DNA of 5,336 nucleotides, from contig JAGVKR010000520.1 of NCBI GenBank assembly GCA_020050375.1, forward strand, positions 1 to 5,336, written 5' to 3'. Position 1 is the stretch's first letter; every line of letters begins with the position of its first letter. Source of the DNA: Planctomycetales bacterium (lineage in GTDB: Bacteria > Planctomycetota > Planctomycetia > Planctomycetales > Planctomycetaceae). This document shows, in pieces, positions 1-5,336 of this stretch. The translations under genes were made by a program, and so were the position numbers. The notes below the pieces were generated by a model, which was not told where the DNA came from, did not search any database, and worked only from the letters and a program-made list of their open reading frames with translations.

Positions 1-1
1 C

Positions 2-91
2 CCGTTGGAAGTCACCATCCACGCCATTCGAAAATACCTGACCACTGGCCACTTGCCGCCGCTTCCCTCTCGGACCGCTTCAAACGGCTGA
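2..91 (+). CDS. C-terminal end of an unidentified protein (partial)
   Basis: A + strand frame is open from the window edge to a TGA at 89-91 and encodes about 29 residues ending in LPPLPSRTASNG. It contains a helix-like stretch, EVTIHAIRKYL. This frame was chosen because 20 of its 29 codons end in G or C, as in the neighbouring genes. The other open frame (1-153) has AT-rich third positions, and the third frame stops within about 40 bases. The fragment is too short to assign a family. It converges on the isomerase gene, leaving 83 bp between the two stop codons in which I see no clear terminator hairpin. It could be a chance open frame. Confidence 0.4.
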   Translation, partial: PLEVTIHAIRKYLTTGHLPPLPSRTASNG

Positions 92-174
92 AGTGTTACA
101 AACCTTTGAATTTCGGACATTCGGTTCTTTCTGCGTCTGGACATTCCATTGCCTGATCGCGGGTCGCACGGTTG

Positions 175-1224
175 CTATTCCAACCCCAGCATCTTTCGAT
201 TCAACTCGCGACTGGCCGTGCCGCCGGCGAAGTCGTCGAACGCCACCTGTGCCGTCTCGATCAGATGCCGCGCTATGAACGGCGCGCCCTCCGCCGCTCC
301 TTGCTCGGGGCTCTTGACGCAGCATTCCCACTCCAGCACGGCCCACCCCTTGTAGCCCGCTTCGGTCAGCAGCGTGAACACCCGGCGGAAATCGACCTGG
401 CCATCTCCGAGAGACCGAAAGCGTCCCGCCCGTTTCGACCACGGCTGATAGCCGCCGTAGACGCCGACTCGTCCGTTGGGACGGAACTCAGCGTCCTTCA
501 CGTGAAACCCCGAGATCCGCTGGCCGTAAATCGGAATGAACTCCAGATAATCGAGCTGTTGCAGCAGCAGGTGGCTGGGATCGTAGTTGATGCCCGCCGC
601 CGGATGCTGCTGCGTGTGCTCGAGAAACATCTCGAACGTGGCGCCGTCGTAGAGGTCCGACCCCGGATGCAATTCATATCCGAGGACACATCCCTTGTCG
701 CGCGCCAGATCGAGCAACGGTCGCCAGCGCCGGGCCAATTCGGCGAAGGCCTCGTCGATCAAACCCGGCGGCCGCTGTGGCCAGGGATACATCAGATGCC
801 ACGCGAAACCGCCCGACAGGACGGGGACATTTCGCAAACCCATTCGCTCCGAAGCGATGATGCACTTTTTCAATTCGCCCGCGGCCCACTCGGTTCGTGC
901 GACCCCGCGTAACCCCGGCGGATGAAACGCCGCGAAGCCGGCTTCGTACGCCGGATGAACGGCGAGGACCTGCCCTTGCAGATAGCCCGCCAGCTCAGTC
1001 GGGACGAGGCCCAGCTCCGCCAGACGTCCCTTGTAGTCGTCGCAATAACTCTGCGAAGAGGCGGCTTTGTCGAGGTCGATCGTCCGCGAATCCCACGCGG
1101 GAATCTGAACCCCTTTATAGCCCAGGCCGGCCACCCAGCGCGTGATGTTTTCGAGGCTGTCGTACAGCGGTGTGTCGCGCAGAAACTGCGCGAGAAAAAT
1201 CCCCGGCCCCTGGATTTGGGTCAT
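175..1224 (-). CDS. Sugar phosphate isomerase/epimerase family protein (AP endonuclease 2-type TIM barrel)
   Basis: The 349-residue product resembles xylose-isomerase-like TIM barrels (AP_endonuc_2 family). Family members use a divalent metal to isomerise or epimerise sugars or sugar phosphates, or act on inositol derivatives. The exact substrate cannot be read from the sequence. Probable metal ligands in the expected order are Glu184 in GYELHP, Asp215 and His218 in NYDPSHLL, His241 in GFHVKD, and Glu298 or Glu300 in VLEWEC. The first strand is GIFLAQF, and the length is normal for the family. No signal peptide is seen, so it should be cytoplasmic. I chose the ATG at 1224 because GAGG (1233-1236) lies 8 nt upstream. 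A GTG at 1293 would add 23 unlike-family residues and lies inside the predicted promoter. The stop is TAG at 175-177. The gene lies 105 bp downstream of the sulfatase remnant on the same strand. The family call is firm; the specific reaction is unknown. Confidence 0.9.
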   Translation of the reverse strand: MTQIQGPGIFLAQFLRDTPLYDSLENITRWVAGLGYKGVQIPAWDSRTIDLDKAASSQSYCDDYKGRLAELGLVPTELAGYLQGQVLAVHPAYEAGFAAFHPPGLRGVARTEWAAGELKKCIIASERMGLRNVPVLSGGFAWHLMYPWPQRPPGLIDEAFAELARRWRPLLDLARDKGCVLGYELHPGSDLYDGATFEMFLEHTQQHPAAGINYDPSHLLLQQLDYLEFIPIYGQRISGFHVKDAEFRPNGRVGVYGGYQPWSKRAGRFRSLGDGQVDFRRVFTLLTEAGYKGWAVLEWECCVKSPEQGAAEGAPFIARHLIETAQVAFDDFAGGTASRELNRKMLGLE

Positions 1225-1285
1225 GCTTGCGGCCTCGCTGGTGAGCGAACAGACGAGAGTCGATTTCAAACGGAGAACGGAGAGG

Positions 1286-1315
1286 ATTGTCACCCGGTTG
1301 AGGCCGGAGTGTCAA
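1286..1315 (-). promoter_or_regulatory. Candidate sigma70-type promoter for the isomerase gene
   Basis: On the minus strand, a perfect TTGACA (1310-1315) is followed by an 18-nt spacer and GACAAT (1286-1291), which matches TATAAT at four of six positions. Transcription would begin near 1279, leaving a leader of about 55 nt before the ATG at 1224 and its GAGG site. This would allow the isomerase to be expressed independently of the sulfatase remnant upstream. The -10 element is only moderate, so this is a prediction. Confidence 0.42.
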
Positions 1316-1329
1316 GTTGCGTGCGACCA

Positions 1330-2002
1330 TCACGAACCATCCAGCGCTCGAATTGGAAATTCTTCCGATTTCACATGCTGCTCGCGCAGGATGCGCGTCA
1401 TTTTCTCGACCACTTCGGGATGCTTTGCGGCGACGTCGGTTGTTTCAGCCGGATCGGTCGTAAGGTCGTAAAGCTGCAATGGCTCGGGAGCGAACTTCTC
1501 TTTCGGGGCGGGATTGAGCCCGACGCGAATTCCCTTCCAGTTCCCGATCCGCACCGATTGCTGCCCGCCGCCACCTGGTGACTCGCGGTAGAGGAACGGA
1601 CGCGGGTCCTGCTCGCGCCCGAGCAGGGTCGGAGCGAAGCTGATGCCGTCGATCGACTTCGGGGTCGATTGCCGTTCGCCGATCAGCTCCAAAAGCGTCG
1701 GCAGCCAGTCTTCGAATCCGGTGACGCGATCGCTTGTCGTCCCGGCGGCAATCCGTCCCTTCCAACGCACGATACAAGGAACGCGGAAACCTCCTTCGTA
1801 AAACGAACCCTTCCGCCCGCGCAGTCCGCCGGTGCTGTTGAAGAACGGCGTATCGGCTCCGCCGAGCTCGTCGACGACGGCCCCGTTGTCGCTCGTGAAA
1901 ACGAAGATCGTCAGCGAGAATGAAGTCGATGTTCGGGCGCGTCTCGGCTTGGGTGATCGACGCCGCTGCCAACAGCAGACATCCGCAAATCAGCGGTCTC
2001 AT
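1330..2002 (-). pseudogene. Sulfatase remnant: internal deletion plus frameshift, catalytic region missing
   Basis: The ATG at 2002, with GGGAG (2011-2015) 8 nt upstream, opens a frame with a Sec-type signal peptide (MRPLICGCLLLAAASITQA) and the typical sulfatase opening RPNIDFILADDL. At about 1903-1915 sulfatase similarity jumps to another minus-strand frame, which reads TIFVFTSDNG, GGLRGRKGSFYEGGFRVP, EDWLPTLLELIG and LYDLTTDPAETTD, ending at TGA 1330-1332. Sulfatases normally carry roughly 230-280 residues between ADDL and SDNG, including the C/S-x-P-x-R formylglycine motif and several metal ligands. All of that is absent. The first frame continues as Arg-rich nonsense to 1445. The usual hydrophobic residue in NIVFIL is Asp here. 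The C-terminal part, about 194 codons, has no stop, so the loss looks recent. No active sulfatase can be made from this copy. An assembly collapse is the main alternative. Confidence 0.88.
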
Positions 2003-2129
2003 GGCTCAGGCTCCCGCATCGAAGTCGATCGTCTGTGAAAGATTCTTGTTCCTCGGCGACCGCACGGCTTTTGGCGCGTCACATCGTACCACCCGTCATC
2101 GCCCGCAATCCAGCATTCGCGCGCGACGA

Positions 2130-2147
2130 GCCGAATGAACGCTGCCC
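2130..2147 (+). repeat. 18-nt direct repeat, left copy
   Basis: The sequence GCCGAATGAACGCTGCCC recurs without mismatch at 2562-2579 in the same orientation, 432 bp downstream. This copy ends 78 bp before the first hairpin of the array. The bases on either side of the two copies differ, so the identity stops sharply. Confidence 0.85.
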
Positions 2148-2225
2148 CTCTCAACCTGCCGGCGTTTTCAATACGAATGTCCTGCTGACGATGCGGCGGG
2201 ATTTGCTCTCAACGTAGTCCTGCTC

Positions 2226-2261
2226 GACCCCCGCCCCCTCGTGGGGCGGGTGAGAAAGATT
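2226..2261 (+). repeat. 36-nt covarying hairpin repeat, copy 1
   Basis: The copy follows the plan GACCCCC, 5-nt arm, 5-nt loop, 5-nt complementary arm, GGGTGA, 8-nt tail. The arms are GCCCC and GGGGC, the loop is CTCGT and the tail is GAAAGATT. With the fixed CCC/GGG the stem has 8 uninterrupted pairs. It is the most GC-rich of the four stems and the most diverged in its tail. Confidence 0.85.
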
Positions 2262-2296
2262 CGTCGGCTAAAAATGAAGACATTGAATGAGCGTGG

Positions 2297-2332
2297 GACC
2301 CCCACCACCTTGTGTGGTGGGTGAACAAGACT
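2297..2332 (+). repeat. 36-nt covarying hairpin repeat, copy 2
   Basis: It has the same plan and orientation as copy 1. The arms are ACCAC and GTGGT, the loop is CTTGT and the tail is ACAAGACT. The stem is 8 perfect pairs. It starts 71 bp after the start of copy 1. The loop CTTGT is the exact reverse complement of the ACAAG in its own 3' tail. Confidence 0.88.
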
Positions 2333-2389
2333 CGGCGCGCACCGCGTTGTCTGCGGAGTCCGGGGCGCCTTCACACGCATAGCCAAATG

Positions 2390-2425
2390 AATCTGATTCA
2401 CCCACCAGATGAACTGGTGGGGGTC
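2390..2425 (-). repeat. 36-nt covarying hairpin repeat, copy 3 (inverted)
   Basis: Read on the minus strand it follows the same plan, with arms ACCAG and CTGGT, loop TTCAT and tail ATCAGATT. It faces copies 1 and 2 across a 57-bp spacer. On the plus strand the hairpin is followed directly by five T (2426-2430), so it could also act as a weak intrinsic terminator for plus-strand transcription. Confidence 0.88.
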
Positions 2426-2455
2426 TTTTTGATCGTCTCCTGTTGTCTAGCCCAC

Positions 2456-2491
2456 AATCTTGTTCACCCATGAGACAAGCTCATGGGGGTC
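2456..2491 (-). repeat. 36-nt covarying hairpin repeat, copy 4 (inverted)
   Basis: Read on the minus strand the arms are ATGAG and CTCAT, the loop is CTTGT and the tail is ACAAGATT. The inner stem differs from copy 3 at three positions, each with a matching change on the opposite arm. A 30-bp linker separates it from copy 3, with which it forms the second, inverted two-hairpin unit. Confidence 0.88.
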
Positions 2492-2561
2492 TGCCATCAA
2501 TGACATCCGAATGGATTCGGGTCTCCAAAAGCGTACCCTCAAGGTGCTGGGTGCTGCGCCG

Positions 2562-2579
2562 GCCGAATGAACGCTGCCC
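2562..2579 (+). repeat. 18-nt direct repeat, right copy
   Basis: This is a perfect second copy of the 18-mer at 2130-2147. It begins 70 bp after the last hairpin, so the two copies bracket the array almost symmetrically (78 bp on the left, 70 bp on the right). It lies 108 bp upstream of the oxidoreductase start codon. Confidence 0.85.
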
Positions 2580-2687
2580 GATTCGTCGCTGACGTTGTAA
2601 GTTGCTCTGCACTTTGCGACGATCGAAGAGCGACTTTTCGTTTTGTCGAAAAAATCCGGCACATTCCCTTCGGTTGACGAGGTTGCC

Positions 2688-3989
2688 ATGAGCGAGATTG
2701 CCCGACGACAGTTTCTGAAAACCGCCGCGGTCGGCACAGTCGCCCTGATGCATAATTCCCGAGCGAACGCCGCTGCGAACGACAAGGTCGTCGTGGCCAT
2801 CATCGGCAATGGCGGACAGGGACGCGGGCACGTCAAATCGTACGCCGCGCTCCCCAACGTCGAAGTCGCGTACGTTTGCGATGTCGATGAGGCGCGAGTG
2901 GCAGAAGCGAAGAAGATCGTCCCGCAGGCTGAAGCGGTGAGTGACTTTCGCCGCATTCTCGACGACAAGTCGGTCGACGCGGTGTCGATCGCGACGCCCG
3001 ACCACTGGCACACGCCGGCCGCACTGCTGGCACTCGCCGCCGGCAAGCACGTCTACGTCGAGAAACCCTGCTCGCACAACGTCCAGGAAGGGCGCTGGCT
3101 GGTCGAGGCGGCGAAACGCTCGGGAAAGGTTGTCCAGCACGGAACGCAGAGTCGCTCGGCTCCGTTCATCCAGACGGCGATCAACATTTTGCGCGAAGGG
3201 ACGATCGGCACCGTTCTCGTCGCGCGGGCGTGGAACGTGCAGTTCCGCCCGCCGATCGGCAAGGCGCGACCGAGCGATGCGCCGGCGGGACTCGATTACG
3301 ACACGTGGGTCGGCCCCGCGCCGATGGTCCCTTATCAGAGCAATCGGCAGCATTACTCGTGGCACTGGTGGTACCAGTTCGGGACAGGGGACGCCGGCAA
3401 TGACGGCGTCCACGAGATCGACATCGCCCGCTGGGGGCTCGGTGTCAACGTGCATCCCACGAATGTGGGAGCGGTCGGCGGGAAATACGTCCACGACGAT
3501 GATCAGGAATTTCCCGACACGATGACCGCTGTGTTCGATTATCCGGGCGACGGCCAGATTGGCCAGCGACGGCAACTGATTTTCGAGATGCGGCTGTGGA
3601 GCAAGTACCACCCCAACAACATCGACAACGGCAACGAGTTCCTCGGGACAAAGGGACGGATGCTTCTGACCAAACGCGGCAAGCTCGAGGTCTTCGACGA
3701 AAAAGGACAGCGGGTCGAAGTCAAACTTCCCGACGACAAATCGGTCGGCCTTCGCAACCACCAACAGAACTTCGTCGATGCCATCCGCGAGGGAACCGCG
3801 GTGAATGCCGACGCCATGACGGGGCATCTTTCGTCGACATTGCCGCATCTGGGCAACATCGCCTGCCGCGTCGGACGCAGCCTGCGTTTCGACCCGGTCA
3901 AGGAGCAGATCATCGGCGACGACGACGCCAACGCGCTTCTCCGCCGCACGTATCGCGACAATCACTGGGGAACACCCAAGTTGGCGTGA
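2688..3989 (+). CDS. Gfo/Idh/MocA family oxidoreductase with Tat signal
   Basis: The 433-residue protein begins with a twin-arginine signal, RRQFLKTAA (Arg6-Arg7), then a hydrophobic stretch ending near ANA-AAN (about residues 26-31), so export by Tat is expected. The N-terminal Rossmann domain has the dinucleotide loop GNGGQG at 40-45. TPDHWH (103-108) and the EKP motif with its catalytic-type lysine at 125-127 follow. The C-terminal domain carries SWHWWYQFGTGDAGNDGVHE (224-243), typical of the planctomycete-enriched subgroup. Family members oxidise or reduce sugars and related alcohols with NAD(P); the substrate here is not identifiable. I chose the ATG at 2688 because GAGG (2679-2682) sits 5 nt upstream and the Tat motif then falls at the extreme N-terminus; an upstream TTG (2643) adds 15 residues before it. 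Length is normal. The next gene follows after 255 bp and has its own predicted promoter. Confidence 0.95.
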   Translation: MSEIARRQFLKTAAVGTVALMHNSRANAAANDKVVVAIIGNGGQGRGHVKSYAALPNVEVAYVCDVDEARVAEAKKIVPQAEAVSDFRRILDDKSVDAVSIATPDHWHTPAALLALAAGKHVYVEKPCSHNVQEGRWLVEAAKRSGKVVQHGTQSRSAPFIQTAINILREGTIGTVLVARAWNVQFRPPIGKARPSDAPAGLDYDTWVGPAPMVPYQSNRQHYSWHWWYQFGTGDAGNDGVHEIDIARWGLGVNVHPTNVGAVGGKYVHDDDQEFPDTMTAVFDYPGDGQIGQRRQLIFEMRLWSKYHPNNIDNGNEFLGTKGRMLLTKRGKLEVFDEKGQRVEVKLPDDKSVGLRNHQQNFVDAIREGTAVNADAMTGHLSSTLPHLGNIACRVGRSLRFDPVKEQIIGDDDANALLRRTYRDNHWGTPKLA

Positions 3990-4019
3990 ATCTGCCCCGA
4001 TTCCCAGCAACTCAACCAA

Positions 4020-4048
4020 TTGACGTTGCCGACCGATAATCATATAAG
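4020..4048 (+). promoter_or_regulatory. Candidate sigma70-type promoter for the DUF1501 gene
   Basis: TTGACG (4020-4025) and TATAAG (4043-4048) each match the sigma70 consensus at five of six positions and are separated by the ideal 17 nt. The surrounding 4030-4075 stretch is clearly AT-richer than the rest of the window. Transcription would start near 4055, leaving a leader of about 190 nt before the ATG at 4245. That leader contains the inverted repeat at 4098-4167. Confidence 0.55.
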
Positions 4049-4084
4049 CTATAGTTGATTCGTATCGATTTACAGTACGCGGCG

Positions 4085-4100
4085 AACGAGATGCCTCGTT
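4085..4100 (+). other. Small hairpin in the DUF1501 leader
   Basis: AACGAG (4085-4090) and CTCGTT (4095-4100) are perfectly complementary across the 4-nt loop ATGC. An additional GGCG (4081-4084) and CGCC (4104-4107) could extend the stem past a 3-nt bulge. Its 3' arm overlaps the first bases of the larger inverted repeat, so the two cannot both form completely. Confidence 0.5.
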
Positions 4101-4167
4101 TAACGCCGAGCCAACGGCGAGGCGGTTCTCTTCGGCATCGGGCGTCGCCGCTGGCTCCGGGTTAAAC
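4098..4167. repeat. 70-bp imperfect inverted repeat upstream of the DUF1501 gene
   Basis: The arms 4098-4120 and 4145-4167 are reverse complements at 20 of 23 positions. They share GTTTAAC at the ends, then GAGCCA and CGGCGA, and the loop between them is 24 nt. It lies between the predicted promoter and the DUF1501 start, so it would form a strong stem in the leader RNA. It may be a copy of a dispersed palindromic element or a local regulatory structure; a single copy does not distinguish these. It shares no sequence with the 36-nt hairpins. Confidence 0.7.
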
Positions 4168-4244
4168 AAATCGATCCTGGTCGTGAGGCACAGCCGAGTG
4201 CGACGTGATCTCGCGATCAAAAAACAAGCCAGCGAGAACCTTTC

Positions 4245-5336
4245 ATGTTGATGATCGACCAACTCGCTCGAACCGGCCGTGGCACGACCCGCCGCAATTT
4301 CCTGCGAGTCGGAAGCCTGGCCCTCGGCGGGATGTCGCTGGCTGAGATGCTCCGGCACTCGGCGATCGCCGGGACCAATCCGCCGCGGCCCAAAGCGGCG
4401 ATTATGATCTACCTGCACGGGGGGCCGACGCACCTCGACATGTACGACATGAAGCCGGCGGCGCCGGTCGAGTATCGCGGCGAATTCAACCCGATCCGCA
4501 CGAACGTGCCGGGGATGGAGATCTGCGAGCTGATGCCGAAGCAGGCTCAGATCGCCGACAAGTTTGCCATTCTCCGCGGCGCGCAGATCGCCAACCTGCA
4601 CACGGGAAACATGTTCTACAGCGGCTACGCCTGGCAGGAGGAACCGCGGGCGTTTCTTGCAGGAGAAGCCCGTCGTCCGGCGGTCGGCTCCGTCGTCAGC
4701 CGCCTGCGTCCCGGCCCGAAAGACATTCCCCCGTACGTCAGCATCGAGAACGCGCACCACTGGGAACGGGCCTATTACGCGGGTGTCGAACACGAGCCGC
4801 TTCGTGTCGGAGGCTCGAACCCGCGCGAAGCCGTTGAGAACATGGGTCGGCACCGCGATGTCACCGAGGTGCGCCTCACTGATCGACAGGATCTGCTGCA
4901 AGGGCTGGATGCCGTCCGTCGCAGACTCGATCTTGGCGAAATGGGGCGCGGCATCGATCGCTTCCAGCGGCGGGCGCTCGACATCGTCGCGTCGTCGCGC
5001 GTCCGCGAAGCCTTCGATCTTGAAAAAGAGCCGAAAGAGTCCCGCGCCCGCTACGGCGAAGGTTCGTATCGCGGGCCGCACCCGGGCCGATCGCTGCTGC
5101 TCGCAAGGCGCCTCGTCGAAGCGGGAGTTTCGGTCGTAACGGCCGGCGTTCATGGTTGGGACACTCATGCGGGGAATTTTTCGGCGATGCGGGAAATGCT
5201 GCCGCCGCTCGATCAGGCGCTGCATACGCTCGTCACCGATCTGGACCAGCGCGGGATGCTCGATGACGTTGTGATCGTGATGGGGGGCGAATTCGGCCGC
5301 ACCCCGCGCATCGGCGACCAGACCCCCGATGGCCGC
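4245..5336 (+). CDS. DUF1501 domain-containing protein with Tat signal (3' end beyond window)
   Basis: The frame is open from the ATG at 4245 to the window edge, giving 364 residues, and the gene is 3'-truncated only by that edge. The N-terminus has a twin-arginine motif, TTRRNFLRVGSLALGG (Arg16-Arg17), predicting Tat export. DUF1501 belongs to the alkaline-phosphatase-like fold group, and matching motifs are visible: YLHGGPTHLDMYDMKP (56-71), HGWDTH (303-308) and GGEFGRTP (347-354). The His/Asp/Glu residues there are the likely metal or active-site positions. The reaction is not established for the family. Members usually run to roughly 430-480 residues, so some 70-120 are probably missing. 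The start has only a weak GAGA (4234-4237) 7 nt upstream; an ATG two codons later is the alternative. The neighbouring exported oxidoreductase gene is on the same strand. Confidence 0.93.
   Translation, partial: MLMIDQLARTGRGTTRRNFLRVGSLALGGMSLAEMLRHSAIAGTNPPRPKAAIMIYLHGGPTHLDMYDMKPAAPVEYRGEFNPIRTNVPGMEICELMPKQAQIADKFAILRGAQIANLHTGNMFYSGYAWQEEPRAFLAGEARRPAVGSVVSRLRPGPKDIPPYVSIENAHHWERAYYAGVEHEPLRVGGSNPREAVENMGRHRDVTEVRLTDRQDLLQGLDAVRRRLDLGEMGRGIDRFQRRALDIVASSRVREAFDLEKEPKESRARYGEGSYRGPHPGRSLLLARRLVEAGVSVVTAGVHGWDTHAGNFSAMREMLPPLDQALHTLVTDLDQRGMLDDVVIVMGGEFGRTPRIGDQTPDGR

Larger units (their letters stand above)
2003..2687. other. Divergent intergenic region with repeats, no credible gene
   Basis: This 685-bp stretch separates the minus-strand sulfatase start from the plus-strand oxidoreductase start. 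I see no reading frame with family-like protein sequence or a good ribosome binding site; the short open frames are Arg/Pro/Ser-rich shadows. It holds an 18-nt direct repeat (2130-2147 and 2562-2579) and, between the copies, four 36-nt hairpins. Promoters for the two flanking genes should lie here, but I could not identify convincing -35/-10 pairs for either. Confidence 0.7.

Noticed and set aside
172..912. A 246-codon plus-strand open frame and a second one at 922-1581
   Set aside because: They lie opposite the isomerase gene and the sulfatase remnant. The minus-strand products have ordered family motifs and ribosome binding sites, whereas the plus-strand products have none.
1225..1293. N-terminal extension of the isomerase from a GTG at 1293
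   Set aside because: The extra 23 residues do not fit the family, the GTG lies within the predicted promoter, and the ATG at 1224 has a GAGG site 8 nt upstream.
1445..2002. A 185-codon minus-strand frame as an intact small protein
   Set aside because: Only its first 33 residues resemble a protein family (sulfatase). The remainder is Arg-rich and lies out of frame with the clear sulfatase C-terminus on the same strand.
2226..2491. CRISPR array
   Set aside because: The repeats occur in both orientations, their inner stems differ from copy to copy, and the spacings (35, 57 and 30 bp) are irregular. No cas genes are present.
2635..2652. TTTTCG/CGAAAA hairpin upstream of the oxidoreductase
   Set aside because: It has only six mostly A-T pairs with a 6-nt loop in a locally T- and A-rich stretch; too weak to support as a terminator or operator.
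2481..5225. A 914-codon open frame on the minus strand, opposite both the oxidoreductase and DUF1501 genes
   Set aside because: It covers two well-supported plus-strand genes and the gap between them. Its product is Arg/Val/Asp-rich with no recognisable domain, as expected for antisense frames in GC-rich DNA. The plus-strand reading has clear family motifs and Tat signals.

Overview
The window looks like GC-rich chromosomal DNA from a member of the Planctomycetota. This is inferred from the gene families. A Tat-exported Gfo/Idh/MocA oxidoreductase, a Tat-exported DUF1501 protein, a secreted sulfatase and an AP-endonuclease-2-type sugar isomerase form a combination characteristic of that phylum. 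No marker gene is present to fix the genus.

Layout: (1) 1-91, the last codons of an unidentified + strand gene. (2) 175-1224, minus strand, an intact sugar phosphate isomerase/epimerase-like TIM barrel with its own plausible promoter. (3) 1330-2002, minus strand, a sulfatase reduced to its signal peptide plus first strand (ADDL) joined out of frame to its C-terminal part (SDNG onward). The middle of the gene, including the catalytic Cys/Ser region, is missing. (4) 2003-2687, a divergent intergenic region without a credible gene. It holds four copies of a 36-nt hairpin repeat whose five inner stem pairs all covary. The copies are arranged as two inverted two-hairpin units, and an 18-nt perfect direct repeat flanks the array. 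(5) 2688-3989, + strand, a complete Gfo/Idh/MocA oxidoreductase. (6) 3990-4244, a leader region with a good sigma70-type promoter and a 70-bp imperfect inverted repeat. (7) 4245 to the window end, + strand, a DUF1501 protein cut by the window edge.

How the genes may work together (inference): secreted sulfatases, DUF1501 proteins of the alkaline-phosphatase-like fold, Gfo/Idh/MocA dehydrogenases and TIM-barrel isomerases recur together in planctomycetes and are generally associated with breakdown of sulfated or unusual carbohydrates. Here the sulfatase is broken, so the locus may have partly lost that role, unless the deletion is an assembly artefact.

The part best worth a second look is the hairpin array at 2226-2491, with its covarying stems, inverted paired arrangement and flanking direct repeats. 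It resembles REP/REPIN-type palindromic elements, but I cannot tell from one window whether the family has been described.
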